Of a DNA stretch of 34,026 bases, positions 14,352 to 21,694 are shown piece after piece. Within the stretch, counting starts at the first letter, position 1; each line of letters starts with the position of its first letter. Origin of the DNA: a virus; the IMG/VR virus record IMGVR_UViG_3300014050_000079, positions 1-34,026 of that record. One strand, given 5' to 3'. A model generated the notes under the pieces. It saw only the letters and a list, made by a program, of their open reading frames with translations, had not been told where the DNA came from and made no database searches. A program made the position numbers and the translations under genes.

Positions 14352-15548
14352 ATGTTGTACAAAAACGATTTTAAATCATTTCGCAGAAAGCTTATTAACG
14401 AAGGTTTGTTTGATAATGATCCGAACAAAGTGTTTGGTTTAACTCGTAAACACATTGAGTTGGTATTGGGTATTAAACTTCCTCTACTCACAGAATCGAT
14501 TAATCGTCACAAACAAGAAGAAATCGTTCGTGAGCAATATTTGTTCGAACAATGGTTTCAAAAACTAAAACAAGCCGCAACAGGTGTTGCTTCGCAAGTA
14601 GGTCAGTTTGCTTCTGGTGTTGGTGCAGCGGCTAAAGCTGCCACTATCGATAAAATCACAAAACCTTTGACTGTAGCTAAAGACCTAAAAAGCACAGCAA
14701 ACGCAATCATGATTATGATTCAAAAACCAGAAACCATACCTATGATGACTAGTGTGATTGGCAAGAAAATCGAAGAAACTTATAAGCCGGTCGCAGATCT
14801 GTTTGCTAAAATCAAAGAAATTGTGCAAACTGTAAAAACCAAAGTGCAAGCTGTACTAAGCGAGCAAGAGGCTGCCGCCGATCAAGATGTTGGTATCATT
14901 GATACCATGAAGAACGCATTAATGAACTTAAAAGCAAAATACGATGAATTGGCTGGTTGGAAAAAAGTAACCTTTGGTTTAATGGCTTTCGTTATTTTTT
15001 CATATGTGCAAAAACAACTTATGGATCAGTTAAAGGTTTCAGAGATTCTTGCAAAGATATCCAAAGCATTACCAAAAGGTGCAATTCAAAAAGGATTAAG
15101 CGTTGCGGCTAGTGCCAAAAAATCAGCAGAAAAAGCAAAAGGCGCAACAAGTAAAGTTGCTGGTCAGGCAGCATTTGGTGGTGCAGAGGCAGGTGCAAAA
15201 GAAGCCGTAACTCAATTAACAACCGGTTTGCTTAAGTCTCTTAAAGAGAAATTTTCTAATCTTCTTGGTACCAAGCTAGCAATGTGGGTTGCTGGTTTAG
15301 CAGCAGGGTCTTTTGTCACAGGAATCTACGCTTTATACAAAGTTGTATCTACAGCCGTTGATGCTATCAAACCTATTGTAAACGAATTCATAACAAAATA
15401 CAATCAAATGATTAATCCTCAACAAGCAGCGGCACCTGCTGCCGCAGGAGGAGCTGCACCAGCCGCACCTCAACAAGCAGGCGCAGCACCCGTTATGGGT
15501 GAGCATCGTCGGACAGTTAAGCTATCAACCATTTTGTATGGTTCTTAA
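14352..15548 (+). CDS. Large probable virion protein with membrane-like segments and LxE cleavage motifs
   Basis: A 398-residue protein. The N-terminal 17 residues (KNDFKSFRRKLINE) form a basic helix ending in INE-G, an (I/L)-x-E site; further sites are LLTE-S and QYLFE-Q before residue 75. The remainder is Ala/Lys/Gly-rich with two hydrophobic stretches (VTFGLMAFVIFSYV, about residue 220, and LAMWVAGLAAGSFVTGIYALY, about 320), long helices, and an Ala/Pro/Gln linker near the C-terminus. The last residues, TVKLSTILYGS, echo the MKLxxILFE tag. I infer a prohead-processed virion protein, possibly a membrane-active internal or ejection protein. The family is not recognised. Confidence 0.65.
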   Translation: MLYKNDFKSFRRKLINEGLFDNDPNKVFGLTRKHIELVLGIKLPLLTESINRHKQEEIVREQYLFEQWFQKLKQAATGVASQVGQFASGVGAAAKAATIDKITKPLTVAKDLKSTANAIMIMIQKPETIPMMTSVIGKKIEETYKPVADLFAKIKEIVQTVKTKVQAVLSEQEAAADQDVGIIDTMKNALMNLKAKYDELAGWKKVTFGLMAFVIFSYVQKQLMDQLKVSEILAKISKALPKGAIQKGLSVAASAKKSAEKAKGATSKVAGQAAFGGAEAGAKEAVTQLTTGLLKSLKEKFSNLLGTKLAMWVAGLAAGSFVTGIYALYKVVSTAVDAIKPIVNEFITKYNQMINPQQAAAPAAAGGAAPAAPQQAGAAPVMGEHRRTVKLSTILYGS

Positions 15549-16627
15549 CTTTTCATCAAGTATTGATCTGAAACATATTTGAGTGCAACTCTACCGTGTC
15601 GAGGATCATAACGTTCTCCTCGGTCGAGCTTAACCACAATACCTTCTCTAATTTTCTGATTAGGGTAAGCACTATCTTCTTCTGCAAGCTTTGCTAGCAA
15701 ACCGCTATCTAGTGGTCCACGATAAAGAACTTTTACAGTTTCGTGTAAACCACTAGCATAAACAGGATTGTCAAATAACTCAGCATTGTCAATCCAACGA
15801 CCATGATCCAGTACATCAAAGACTGCGAATCCATACTTGCCTTGATTTTTTCCATAATGGAAATTACCACCTTGAACATTTGGTCCGTATACCTCTCCAT
15901 ATAGAACTACATCTGGGTGATTCTTGCACCATTCCTCAATCCAAGGATTTTGGTTTAGTACAGTCCACCATACACACTCTGGGGCTGAGATAATTTTGAT
16001 TACTTCAATGCCATTTTCATCAGTCCATGTAACGTCTTTTACATGAGTTCCCGGCTTCATCTTCCATGTGGTTCTTGATCCACAGTACATTTCACCGTTA
16101 TGAAACACATAACGAGCATTTGTGCCATGAACTTTTTCGGTAAGAATCACATTCTCTCCTTCATTAAAAAGGGTATGATACTTCTTAAAGTTTTCAAGAT
16201 CGTAATGAGGAACAGGAATATTAGGTCCAAAAACTTGGATGCCGGAAGGCATCCCAGAGCCTTTTGGAGCCGGTGGTTCATATCGTTCGACTCCAAGTAG
16301 CTCTATGACATTATCGCCCTCTACAGAGCCTTGTGGAGCCGGGATAAGCAGTCCATAAGAAGGCTCTCCACGGAACCTTCTCATAGTAATACGTTGCCAT
16401 TCCTTACCCTTCCCATCATCAAGAAAACGAAACTCATTTCGAGTAATGTTAATCTTATAATCTGGCTCAATATAAGCCATTAGATCACCAACTTTATGTG
16501 CTCCTTTACGGATAACACATTGGTAACCCCAAATGTTTGTTAGTTCAAGAGAATCAGCATTTGGATGAGAGTGAATAGATTCGATGCGAACAACTTTTAC
16601 TTCGTGTGTGCTCATGATTTTTATCAT
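15545..16627 (-). CDS. RNA ligase, Rnl5 (DraRnl)-like
   Basis: A 360-residue nucleotidyltransferase. K165 in EKVHGTNAR is the motif I lysine that would take AMP; EGIVVKLD near residue 330 is motif IV and RVALKYVSD near 350 is motif V. The N-terminal 100 residues look like the OB-fold domain that distinguishes the Deinococcus DraRnl (Rnl5) type from T4 Rnl1 and Rnl2. Such ligases seal nicked RNA. With a tRNA cluster and tmRNA nearby, repair of tRNAs cut by host anticodon nucleases is likely, but no polynucleotide kinase is visible in the window. The start overlaps the preceding gene (ATGA); ATG at codon 5 is the alternative. Confidence 0.88.
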   Translation of the reverse strand: MIKIMSTHEVKVVRIESIHSHPNADSLELTNIWGYQCVIRKGAHKVGDLMAYIEPDYKINITRNEFRFLDDGKGKEWQRITMRRFRGEPSYGLLIPAPQGSVEGDNVIELLGVERYEPPAPKGSGMPSGIQVFGPNIPVPHYDLENFKKYHTLFNEGENVILTEKVHGTNARYVFHNGEMYCGSRTTWKMKPGTHVKDVTWTDENGIEVIKIISAPECVWWTVLNQNPWIEEWCKNHPDVVLYGEVYGPNVQGGNFHYGKNQGKYGFAVFDVLDHGRWIDNAELFDNPVYASGLHETVKVLYRGPLDSGLLAKLAEEDSAYPNQKIREGIVVKLDRGERYDPRHGRVALKYVSDQYLMKS

Positions 16628-16815
16628 CCAACAAGGTGACGATCATCTTTGTATTCTTTGATTGCCGTCCATAGCAATCGAATCAAAGATGTATCATAGA
16701 TACCGTAACAGTCATAGAAAAGAACCCAACAAGGGTCTTTGCTAATAACTCCCGGTGCTTCTTGGAAGAGCATAAACCAACGTGTTGAAATCATATATTT
16801 GTGTTTGTGGCTCAT
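16624..16815 (-). CDS. Small hypothetical protein coupled to the RNA ligase gene
   Basis: A 63-residue protein rich in aromatic residues (RWFMLFQEAPG, DPCWVLFYDCYGIYD), with AAGG about six bases before the ATG. Its stop overlaps the ligase start (ATGA), so translation is probably coupled. Its first 74 bases overlap the zinc-ribbon gene upstream in another frame. Family unknown; it could be an accessory of the ligase. Confidence 0.5.
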   Translation of the reverse strand: MSHKHKYMISTRWFMLFQEAPGVISKDPCWVLFYDCYGIYDTSLIRLLWTAIKEYKDDRHLVG

Positions 16816-16963
16816 TATTTGCCTTTTCTATTGCATACCAGAGTACGAATAAAGATTGAACATTAATCGATTCACAAAGCGGGCATCGATAACCGATTGC
16901 TTTTTTATCTCGAAAAAACTGTAAGCCGCAATCAGCGCATTTATGATTTGGATAATCCTTCAT
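16742..16963 (-). CDS. Small zinc-ribbon protein
   Basis: A 73-residue protein with CADCGLQF and a second CPLCESI about 18 residues on, a two-CxxC zinc ribbon, and a helix-rich C-terminal half. It starts 34 bases after the tRNA-Asn on the same strand and leads into the ligase operon. The function is unknown; zinc ribbons of this size often bind nucleic acid or protein. Confidence 0.6.
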   Translation of the reverse strand: MKDYPNHKCADCGLQFFRDKKAIGYRCPLCESINVQSLFVLWYAIEKANNEPQTQIYDFNTLVYALPRSTGSY

Positions 16964-16996
16964 TGTTTGATATTACATAGTGAGGATTATGATTTG

Positions 16997-17070
16997 CTCA
17001 CCCACCTAGACTTGAACTAGGGACATTCTACTTAACAGGCAGACGCTCTAACCGACTGAGCTATGGGTGA
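16997..17070 (-). tRNA. tRNA-Asn (GTT)
   Basis: Minus-strand cloverleaf: acceptor TCACCCA/TGGGTGA, D-arm GCTC...GAGC, anticodon arm TCTGC-CTGTTAA-GTAGA with anticodon GTT, T-arm CCTAG-TTCAAGT-CTAGG, discriminator G. CCA is not encoded. Length 74 bases. Confidence 0.95.
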
Positions 17071-17074
17071 ATAG

Positions 17075-17147
17075 TGGGTTGTGAAGGGATCGAACCTTCG
17101 ACTAATTGGTTAAAAGCCAACTACTCTTCCGACTGAGTTAACAACCC
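17075..17147 (-). tRNA. tRNA-Lys (TTT)
   Basis: Minus-strand cloverleaf: acceptor GGGTTGT/ACAACCC, D-arm ACTC...GAGT, anticodon arm GTTGG-CTTTTAA-CCAAT with anticodon TTT, T-arm GAAGG-TTCGATC-CCTTC, discriminator A, CCA not encoded. It lies four bases from tRNA-Asn. The AAA codon it reads is common in these AT-rich genes. Confidence 0.95.
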
Positions 17148-17234
17148 TTTGATGTTTTCAGTATGCCACACTAAATTTTGTTTGTAAAAGTATTTTTCTT
17201 GAAACCTTTTTGTTTGTTGGTTGTCGGTATCTTT

Positions 17235-17251
17235 AACAGCTTAATGCTGTT
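17235..17251 (+). promoter_or_regulatory. Hairpin just before the ribosome binding site of the AgmX-like gene
   Basis: AACAGC-TTAAT-GCTGTT forms a six-base-pair hairpin ending about six bases before the AGGAAG ribosome binding site of the gene at 17269. It may affect translation of that gene. The rest of the gap 17148-17268 is AT-rich and holds no gene that I can see. Confidence 0.35.
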
Positions 17252-17268
17252 GAGTTAGGAAGAAAACA

Positions 17269-18633
17269 ATGCAAAACAAACAAACGCAAACTGTTGAAGT
17301 TACTGTTTCATGGGGAACTTCTTTACTACAAGTTTTCCATATCGACAACAATCAATCTTTTGTTCTTTCAAGCGAAAAGATAAAAAACAACAATCACTTT
17401 GTTGTTGGTACAGATATTCTCGGTGAGTTAAATCAAGTTCCAATTGTTATCAATTCACAAGACGAAGTTAAATTCCTAACGTTAAACAACTCAACAATAG
17501 AAATAAATGGTGTTGAAACCAACACACAAGAAGCTTTAATCGATGATTCCTCTTGTTACAAAATGAACGTTAAAGGAATAACCATCACAGCAAAAAAAGT
17601 TGTGAAAGACAAGAAACTACCTTTTGCACTAAAACTCGATAAACCGTTTTTGGTTTCTAGCATTGCTTCTGCTTTTGCTGGAATCTTTATCATGCTATCC
17701 ATGCATTTCCTTGTTCCAGCAAACAATGATCTTTTGCAACAAGTAAATGAAGAAGAAAGATTAAATGACTTACGTGCGTTTATTCAACGTCAACAAGAAC
17801 GTCAAATAGAACAACCGCAACAAGAAACCACCACCAGCCAACAAGGAGCAGCAAGTCAAAGACATTCTGGCCCAGATGGACAAATGGGTAACCGTCAATC
17901 TCCTGCTAGGAATGCTCGTCACGCTATTCGCAACAATGGAGAACCACCGCATATGTCTCGTCAAGCTGCTCGTGATATGGTAGCAAGCAGAGGTATATTT
18001 GTTGCCCTTGGTTCAAGGGGAGCATTAGCTGGCGGCAACGCAGGCATTATTTCTCCATTTGGAGGATTAACTGAATCTGGCTTGGAAAGCCAAAATGCAA
18101 ACGGTAACATTAACGGCGATGTTATTGGTGATTCTTTTGGTTATAACGGATTAGGTAATTCTGGTACAGGATGGGGTGCAAATGGCAACGGCGAAGGAGT
18201 TATTGGACTCGGTAACTTAAACACCAACGGTGTTGGAGGTTCCGGTAATCACGGTTATGGTACTGATAGGGGGTCACGACTTGGCAATCGTGGCACAAGG
18301 GGTCCAATTGTTCGTCCAGCCGCTCCAAGCGTAATCGGATTACTGTCTCCAGAATCCATCCGAAGAGTTGTTATTCGCAACCTACCACAAGTCATTCACT
18401 GCCATGAGCAAGGATTAGTGCAAAATCCTGCATTGGAAGGAAGAGTTGTTGTACGGTTTATTATAGGAAGTGAAGGTATAGTAATGGGTGCAAACGTTAC
18501 CGAAAGTAACATTTCAGTACCTTCTGTTGGTCAATGTATTTCGAACGCTGTTCGTCGCTGGCAGTTTCCAACACCCGAAGGTGGTGGAATTGTAACAGTA
18601 AACTATCCGTTTAATCTACAACGTCCAGAATAA
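17269..18633 (+). CDS. AgmX/PglI-type TonB-like membrane protein
   Basis: A 454-residue protein with ribosome binding site AGGAAG. Residues 1-115 are a strand-rich cytoplasmic domain like the N-terminus of myxobacterial AgmX-type proteins (VEVTVSWGTSLLQVFHI). One membrane segment lies at about 127-149. Residues 155-240 are Gln/Arg-rich, 240-340 Gly/Asn-rich, and the last 100 residues match the AgmX/PglI C-terminal domain: LSPESIRRVVIRNLPQVIHCHEQ, EGRVVVRFIIG, then VRRWQFPTPEGGGIV. The two conserved cysteines (IHCHEQ, GQCI) are present. In bacteria such proteins are envelope parts of gliding motility and related machines. On a phage this gene is unusual: it may be host-derived, acting in the envelope during infection. 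It points to a Myxococcota-like host. Confidence 0.85.
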   Translation: MQNKQTQTVEVTVSWGTSLLQVFHIDNNQSFVLSSEKIKNNNHFVVGTDILGELNQVPIVINSQDEVKFLTLNNSTIEINGVETNTQEALIDDSSCYKMNVKGITITAKKVVKDKKLPFALKLDKPFLVSSIASAFAGIFIMLSMHFLVPANNDLLQQVNEEERLNDLRAFIQRQQERQIEQPQQETTTSQQGAASQRHSGPDGQMGNRQSPARNARHAIRNNGEPPHMSRQAARDMVASRGIFVALGSRGALAGGNAGIISPFGGLTESGLESQNANGNINGDVIGDSFGYNGLGNSGTGWGANGNGEGVIGLGNLNTNGVGGSGNHGYGTDRGSRLGNRGTRGPIVRPAAPSVIGLLSPESIRRVVIRNLPQVIHCHEQGLVQNPALEGRVVVRFIIGSEGIVMGANVTESNISVPSVGQCISNAVRRWQFPTPEGGGIVTVNYPFNLQRPE

Positions 18634-18634
18634 A

Positions 18635-18976
18635 TTATCTGCAACCGTGATCTATACCAAAATATTGTGCTGTTTCTGAACATTGATATAGATCGCTGCT
18701 ACACCATCTTGTGTTATGAACACTAACACAAAACAATCTGTTTGTTCTTTCACATCCAGAAACTTCTATATGTTCTGATGATCTTTCTCTTGCTCGATCT
18801 GCACTTCTCATACAAAGAGCTTGTGTGGTGTGACAAAAGCTTTGTGTTCGTGTGAACAAAGAAGCAGATGTAGATTCAGTTACCCTATAACAATATTGTG
18901 GGTTGTTGTTTCTTTTTTCGATACTCAAGTTCATTACCATTGAACCAACCAGTGCGAGTGCCATAATTGTTTTCAT
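18635..18976 (-). CDS. Secreted cysteine-rich small protein
   Basis: A 113-residue protein with a signal-peptide-like start (MKTIMALALVGSMVMNLS) and nine cysteines spread through the mature part, suggesting disulfide bonds and export to the periplasm or surface. No family is recognised. It converges on the AgmX-like gene with almost no gap. No clear ribosome binding site. Confidence 0.55.
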   Translation of the reverse strand: MKTIMALALVGSMVMNLSIEKRNNNPQYCYRVTESTSASLFTRTQSFCHTTQALCMRSADRARERSSEHIEVSGCERTNRLFCVSVHNTRWCSSDLYQCSETAQYFGIDHGCR

Positions 18977-19017
18977 GGTTTTATTGACGTTTGAATCTTG
19001 AAAACGATTTAATTTAG

Positions 19018-19091
19018 TAGGCGTAATTGGGCTTGAACCAATGACCTCCCGCTTATAAGGCAGGTGCTCTAACCAACTGAGCTATACGCCT
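19018..19091 (-). tRNA. tRNA-Ile (TAT)
   Basis: Minus-strand cloverleaf: acceptor AGGCGTA/TACGCCT, D-arm GCTC...GAGC, anticodon arm CCTGC-CTTATAA-GCGGG with anticodon TAT, T-arm ATTGG-TTCAAGC-CCAAT, discriminator A, CCA not encoded. It reads ATA codons directly, without needing lysidine-modified CAT tRNA. This helps an AT-rich phage in a host where ATA is likely rare. Confidence 0.95.
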
Positions 19092-19142
19092 ATGTGTTTC
19101 TCTTATGTTCTTAGATTAGCAGCCGATATTTGTATTCTAAAT

Positions 19143-19349
19143 CTATTTTATTTCGATAAAATCTTGTGGATACTTTATTTCTGCATTGAACAAATAACTG
19201 GGATAAAGATCTGAATAACTGAAATCTACTTCAAACGTTTCGTTGATTACTTCTTTAAACTTACCAAAGGATATATCTCCCGTGAGATATCTTTGTAATG
19301 GCCCGTTTATAAACTCAAGAATAAGTTGTTTCTTTTGTTCTTTGTTCAT
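19143..19349 (-). CDS. Small hypothetical protein
   Basis: A 68-residue acidic protein (KKQLILEFINGPLQRYLTGD then DFSYSDLYPSYLF). It starts one base after the stop of the START-like gene, so the two probably form a unit. No family recognised. Confidence 0.55.
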   Translation of the reverse strand: MNKEQKKQLILEFINGPLQRYLTGDISFGKFKEVINETFEVDFSYSDLYPSYLFNAEIKYPQDFIEIK

Positions 19350-19350
19350 G

Positions 19351-19854
19351 TTATTTTGCCGCTAGAATCTTCAACGCTTCAGCTTCTTGCTGATACCAAA
19401 CTTTTACTTTTTCAGCAATATATTCTTCGGCTATTCCTCTAAACAATGGAATTTTTACGTCTAAGTTAATAGATACAATTCTTTTGGTTGTTTCAATCCA
19501 AGCACTCTCCAACTTATATTGGCCTTGGCAATCAAAATAAGTTTTCCATTCGTTTGGAATGTTTGGCTCGATAATGAATTCTCCAGAATGACTTTGGGGA
19601 CACCATGTAAGCATTTCGCCCCATTCCAACATATCGTCTTTGATTTTACCTTTTGCAAACCAAGGAACTGTAATGTTGGGTGTATACCATTTACGAATAC
19701 AAATCTTGTCTTGTACTTCTTCTCTGTAGATTACCTTAACGTCTTTAATGGAAGGAACGTGATTTTTTACGTTATGCCATGTATAGGCATCTAGCACGAT
19801 TTCCTCAACAAGAGATAATTCGTAGGGTATTGTATGTTCGATAATTAGCTTCAT
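19351..19854 (-). CDS. START/SRPBCC-like protein (possible DUF2505)
   Basis: A 167-residue protein from ATG 19854. A longer frame from 19938 would read through the tRNA-Leu gene and is an artefact. The pattern MKLIIEHTIPYELSLVEEIV...YTWHNVKNHVPSI, then strands, then a long C-terminal helix (EEYIAEKVKVWYQQEAEALK) fits a START-like lipid- or ligand-binding fold, most like the DUF2505 group. The ligand is unknown. Such proteins are common in Actinobacteria and myxobacteria and rare in phages, so this gene may have come from a host. Confidence 0.6.
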   Translation of the reverse strand: MKLIIEHTIPYELSLVEEIVLDAYTWHNVKNHVPSIKDVKVIYREEVQDKICIRKWYTPNITVPWFAKGKIKDDMLEWGEMLTWCPQSHSGEFIIEPNIPNEWKTYFDCQGQYKLESAWIETTKRIVSINLDVKIPLFRGIAEEYIAEKVKVWYQQEAEALKILAAK

Positions 19855-19861
19855 TTTTGAG

Positions 19862-19944
19862 TGCCCTTGACCAGACTTGAACTGGTACGCCCATAAGGGC
19901 AGCAGATTTTGAGTCTGCCGTGTCTGCCATTCCACCACAAGGGC
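19862..19944 (-). tRNA. tRNA-Leu (CAA)
   Basis: Minus-strand class II cloverleaf: acceptor GCCCTTG/CAAGGGC, anticodon arm GCAGA-CTCAAAA-TCTGC with anticodon CAA, long variable arm GCCCTTATGGGC, T-arm ACCAG-TTCAAGT-CTGGT, discriminator A, CCA not encoded. Confidence 0.95.
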
Positions 19945-19948
19945 TTTG

Positions 19949-20110
19949 TTATCGTCGTTTTTCTAGTATTAGTGCTGCATGATACGCAAGAAACAACAAT
20001 TCTTGAGGAAAGAACTTCCCAAGTTGTTCAGCGATTTGTTGTTTATTGTGACCATAACGCATACGCATTCTTACAGCTCTTATGCATTCATCAATTTGAA
20101 TTTGATCCAT
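19949..20110 (-). CDS. Small helical protein between two tRNA-Leu genes
   Basis: A 53-residue frame, MDQIQIDECIRAVRMRMRYG, then NKQQIAEQLGKFF and a helical end (AYHAALILEKRR). The middle looks like part of a helix-turn-helix. It fills the space between two tRNA genes almost exactly (five bases from one, four from the other). There is no ribosome binding site because the start lies right after a tRNA 3' end, so translation would follow tRNA processing. No family recognised. Confidence 0.5.
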   Translation of the reverse strand: MDQIQIDECIRAVRMRMRYGHNKQQIAEQLGKFFPQELLFLAYHAALILEKRR

Positions 20111-20114
20111 TTAG

Positions 20115-20198
20115 TGCCAAGGACGGGACTTGAACCCGTAAGACCTTTCAGTCGGAAGATTTTAAGTCTTCTGTGGCTGCCGATTTCACCACCTTGGC
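20115..20198 (-). tRNA. tRNA-Leu (TAA)
   Basis: Minus-strand class II cloverleaf: acceptor GCCAAGG/CCTTGGC, anticodon arm GAAGA-CTTAAAA-TCTTC with anticodon TAA, variable arm CGACTGAAAGGTC, T-arm ACGGG-TTCAAGT-CCCGT, discriminator A, CCA not encoded. It reads TTA/TTG, frequent in these genes. Confidence 0.95.
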
Positions 20199-20255
20199 TT
20201 ATGTTCTTACTCTAGCAAGCTCTTATTCGTTTGTAAACTTGTTTTAGTTTTTTTC

Positions 20256-20630
20256 TTATCTGCTGCTTAGAATTCGAGAAAGCAGTTGTTGTTCTCTTGC
20301 CCAAGTATAACCATCGCATACATGATCGGGAGCAATCCAATGATGATCGATTTTAATTTCTGTACGAATCCACAAAGATATATGACCACTCATCGATAAA
20401 TCGATTGTAAGATGATCTCTCATTGTTGCCGTTTGATTATTAACAGCAGTAATATATCCAATCGGACCTATTCTTGGAAGAATTCTCCAGCCTAGATCGT
20501 GGAGTTTGCTTTCGATTTCATGCTGCGTTTCTTCAAGAGACGCTTGCATTGGATAAGAGTTTACGAATCTTGGTTGTGTTGTTTCACACCCAAAAAGAAA
20601 ACAACAAAGAATCAAAGCTTTTAGTTTCAT
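20256..20630 (-). CDS. Small outer-envelope lipoprotein
   Basis: A 124-residue protein with a short lipoprotein signal (MKLKALILCCFLFGCETTQ); the lipobox is LFGC, so the mature protein would start at Cys15. The rest has alternating strands (IGYITAVNNQTATMRDHLTIDL, HISLWIRTEIKID) and is not recognised. Phage lipoproteins often act in superinfection exclusion by blocking a receptor or DNA entry; this is a possible role here, without direct support. Confidence 0.65.
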   Translation of the reverse strand: MKLKALILCCFLFGCETTQPRFVNSYPMQASLEETQHEIESKLHDLGWRILPRIGPIGYITAVNNQTATMRDHLTIDLSMSGHISLWIRTEIKIDHHWIAPDHVCDGYTWAREQQLLSRILSSR

Positions 20631-20650
20631 TGTTGAATTCCAATAGTTAG

Positions 20651-20742
20651 TGCGCTCTGCTGGATTCGAACCAGCGTAAAACTCTTTTTTAGAGTTTTTC
20701 TTTTTGTTATTTCGAATTAATGATACTACCTATGATTTGCGC
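20651..20742 (-). tRNA. tRNA-like remnant (acceptor 3' strand and T-arm only)
   Basis: On the minus strand, GCTGG-TTCGAAT-CCAGC followed by AGAGCGC and A is a clear T-arm and acceptor 3' strand. The expected 5' strand GCGCTCT is missing: at the expected distance only GCGC matches (bases 20739-20742) and the next three bases do not pair. Between them lie A-rich sequence and an eight-base-pair hairpin (AAAACTCT/AGAGTTTT), with no normal anticodon arm. I read this as a degenerate or rearranged tRNA. It overlaps the next tRNA-like element by three bases. Confidence 0.4.
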
Positions 20743-20815
20743 CCTTAGCAGGATTCGAACCTGCATAAATCCAATTACGGTACTACTGTTTAGAAGACAG
20801 AGCCGGTATAAGGGC
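20740..20815 (-). tRNA. Aberrant tRNA-like element, possible Arg (TCT)
   Basis: Minus strand: a perfect acceptor stem GCCCTTA/TAAGGGC and T-arm GCAGG-TTCGAAT-CCTGC, 76 bases in all, which is a normal length. The best anticodon arm is CTGT-CTTCTAA-ACAG (anticodon TCT, Arg), but it starts only eight bases after the acceptor stem, leaving no room for a D-arm, while about 20 bases separate it from the T-arm. It may be a D-armless or rearranged tRNA, or a broken one. Its 5' end is next to an HNH endonuclease gene. Confidence 0.45.
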
Positions 20816-20829
20816 AGATGGAGTCTAGT

Positions 20830-21519
20830 ATGTCTAAACTAGTTGATCTTGTTTGTTTTCACTGCCAAAAACAGTATACACTACAAAAAAATCGTTATCA
20901 AGCAAAAGTCAAAAAAGGTACAAAAAAGTTTTTTTGTTCTTCTGAATGTTCGATTGCTTTTAGCAAAGCTCATATGAAAGAAAATTCAATTTGTTTGTGT
21001 TGCAATGCCAGTTTTTATCGACCTAAAAGTTCCAAAACGAATGGAAATACATTTTGTTCCTCTTCATGTGCTGCTACTTGGAACAATAAGGGAAAACAAA
21101 AAAATCCACCAAAATCGAGAGAATGTAAGCGATGTGGCACTTCGTTTTTTCGTTTGAATGATGATCGGTCATATCTGTGCCGTGATTGTAGAAACAATAA
21201 AAAAACTACAAAAAATATAACACTTGTCGAATGTATAGAAAAACTGTCGGTTAAAGGTAAACATCCTTCTTGGAAGACAACTCATGTTCGTCATCATAAT
21301 GCTGCATATAATCGAGCTTTAAAAAAGTTGCCATGCCAAAAATGTGGGTATTCTACCCATGTAGAGTTAGCTCATATAAAAGCTGTTTCATCATTCCCAG
21401 ATTCAGCTTATTTGGAAGAAATCAACTCTTCTGATAACATCCTTGTGCTTTGTAGAAATCACCATTGGGAGTTCGATCATGGTTTACTTCTTTTGGAAGA
21501 TATCCCAAAAAGATCTTAA
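20830..21519 (+). CDS. HNH homing endonuclease with zinc modules
   Basis: A 229-residue protein from ATG 20830, six bases after GGAG; ATG 20818 is possible. Three zinc modules come first (CFHCQKQY...CSSEC, CLCC...CSSSC, CKRCG...CRDC). The C-terminal HNH domain has a CxxC (CQKCG), AHIKA with the first His, DNILVLC and NHHWEFDHG. HNH homing endonucleases cut DNA at specific sites and spread their own genes. It lies on the opposite strand to the adjoining tRNA-like elements, in a damaged-looking part of the tRNA cluster, so it may have inserted there. Its first zinc module resembles those of the endonuclease at 7254. Confidence 0.85.
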   Translation: MSKLVDLVCFHCQKQYTLQKNRYQAKVKKGTKKFFCSSECSIAFSKAHMKENSICLCCNASFYRPKSSKTNGNTFCSSSCAATWNNKGKQKNPPKSRECKRCGTSFFRLNDDRSYLCRDCRNNKKTTKNITLVECIEKLSVKGKHPSWKTTHVRHHNAAYNRALKKLPCQKCGYSTHVELAHIKAVSSFPDSAYLEEINSSDNILVLCRNHHWEFDHGLLLLEDIPKRS

Positions 21520-21616
21520 TGGCTTTTTACACGGCAAAACGTTTGCACGATAAATCGCTGCTACAAACTAGTTTCAACGCCCGCATAATGCCGTTATATT
21601 CAAGCAACAGGGTAGT

Positions 21617-21694
21617 TTAGTCTTCTTTGATTAGACAAAAATACAAGCCAACAATCAACACAATCGAAATAACGAAATACTGAATAATACTCAT
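21617..21694 (-). CDS. 25-residue single-pass membrane micropeptide
   Basis: MSIIQYFVISIVLIVGLYFC followed by LIKED is almost wholly one membrane helix. Its ATG overlaps the stop of the metallopeptidase-like gene (ATGA at 21694-21691), the coupling pattern seen at many real junctions here. The ribosome binding site is weak. Functions of such phage peptides include holin-like, anti-host and regulatory roles; none can be chosen here. The gap 21520-21616 holds nothing else that I recognise. Confidence 0.45.
   Translation of the reverse strand: MSIIQYFVISIVLIVGLYFCLIKED

Noticed and set aside
17269-18633. Window as a bacterial chromosome with a prophage edge
   Set aside because: The AgmX-like gene alone looks bacterial. 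It is flanked on both sides by phage-type genes and tRNAs with the same AT-rich base and codon use, so it seems part of the phage genome.
19351-19938. Long start for the START-like protein at 19938
   Set aside because: The extra 28 residues are a translation of the tRNA-Leu gene. The ATG at 19854 is the sensible start.
20672-20697. Rho-independent terminator (AAAACTCT/AGAGTTTT hairpin followed by T-rich sequence)
   Set aside because: The stem is AT-rich and lies inside a tRNA-like element, and no plus-strand gene ends just before it. I could not call it a terminator with confidence.
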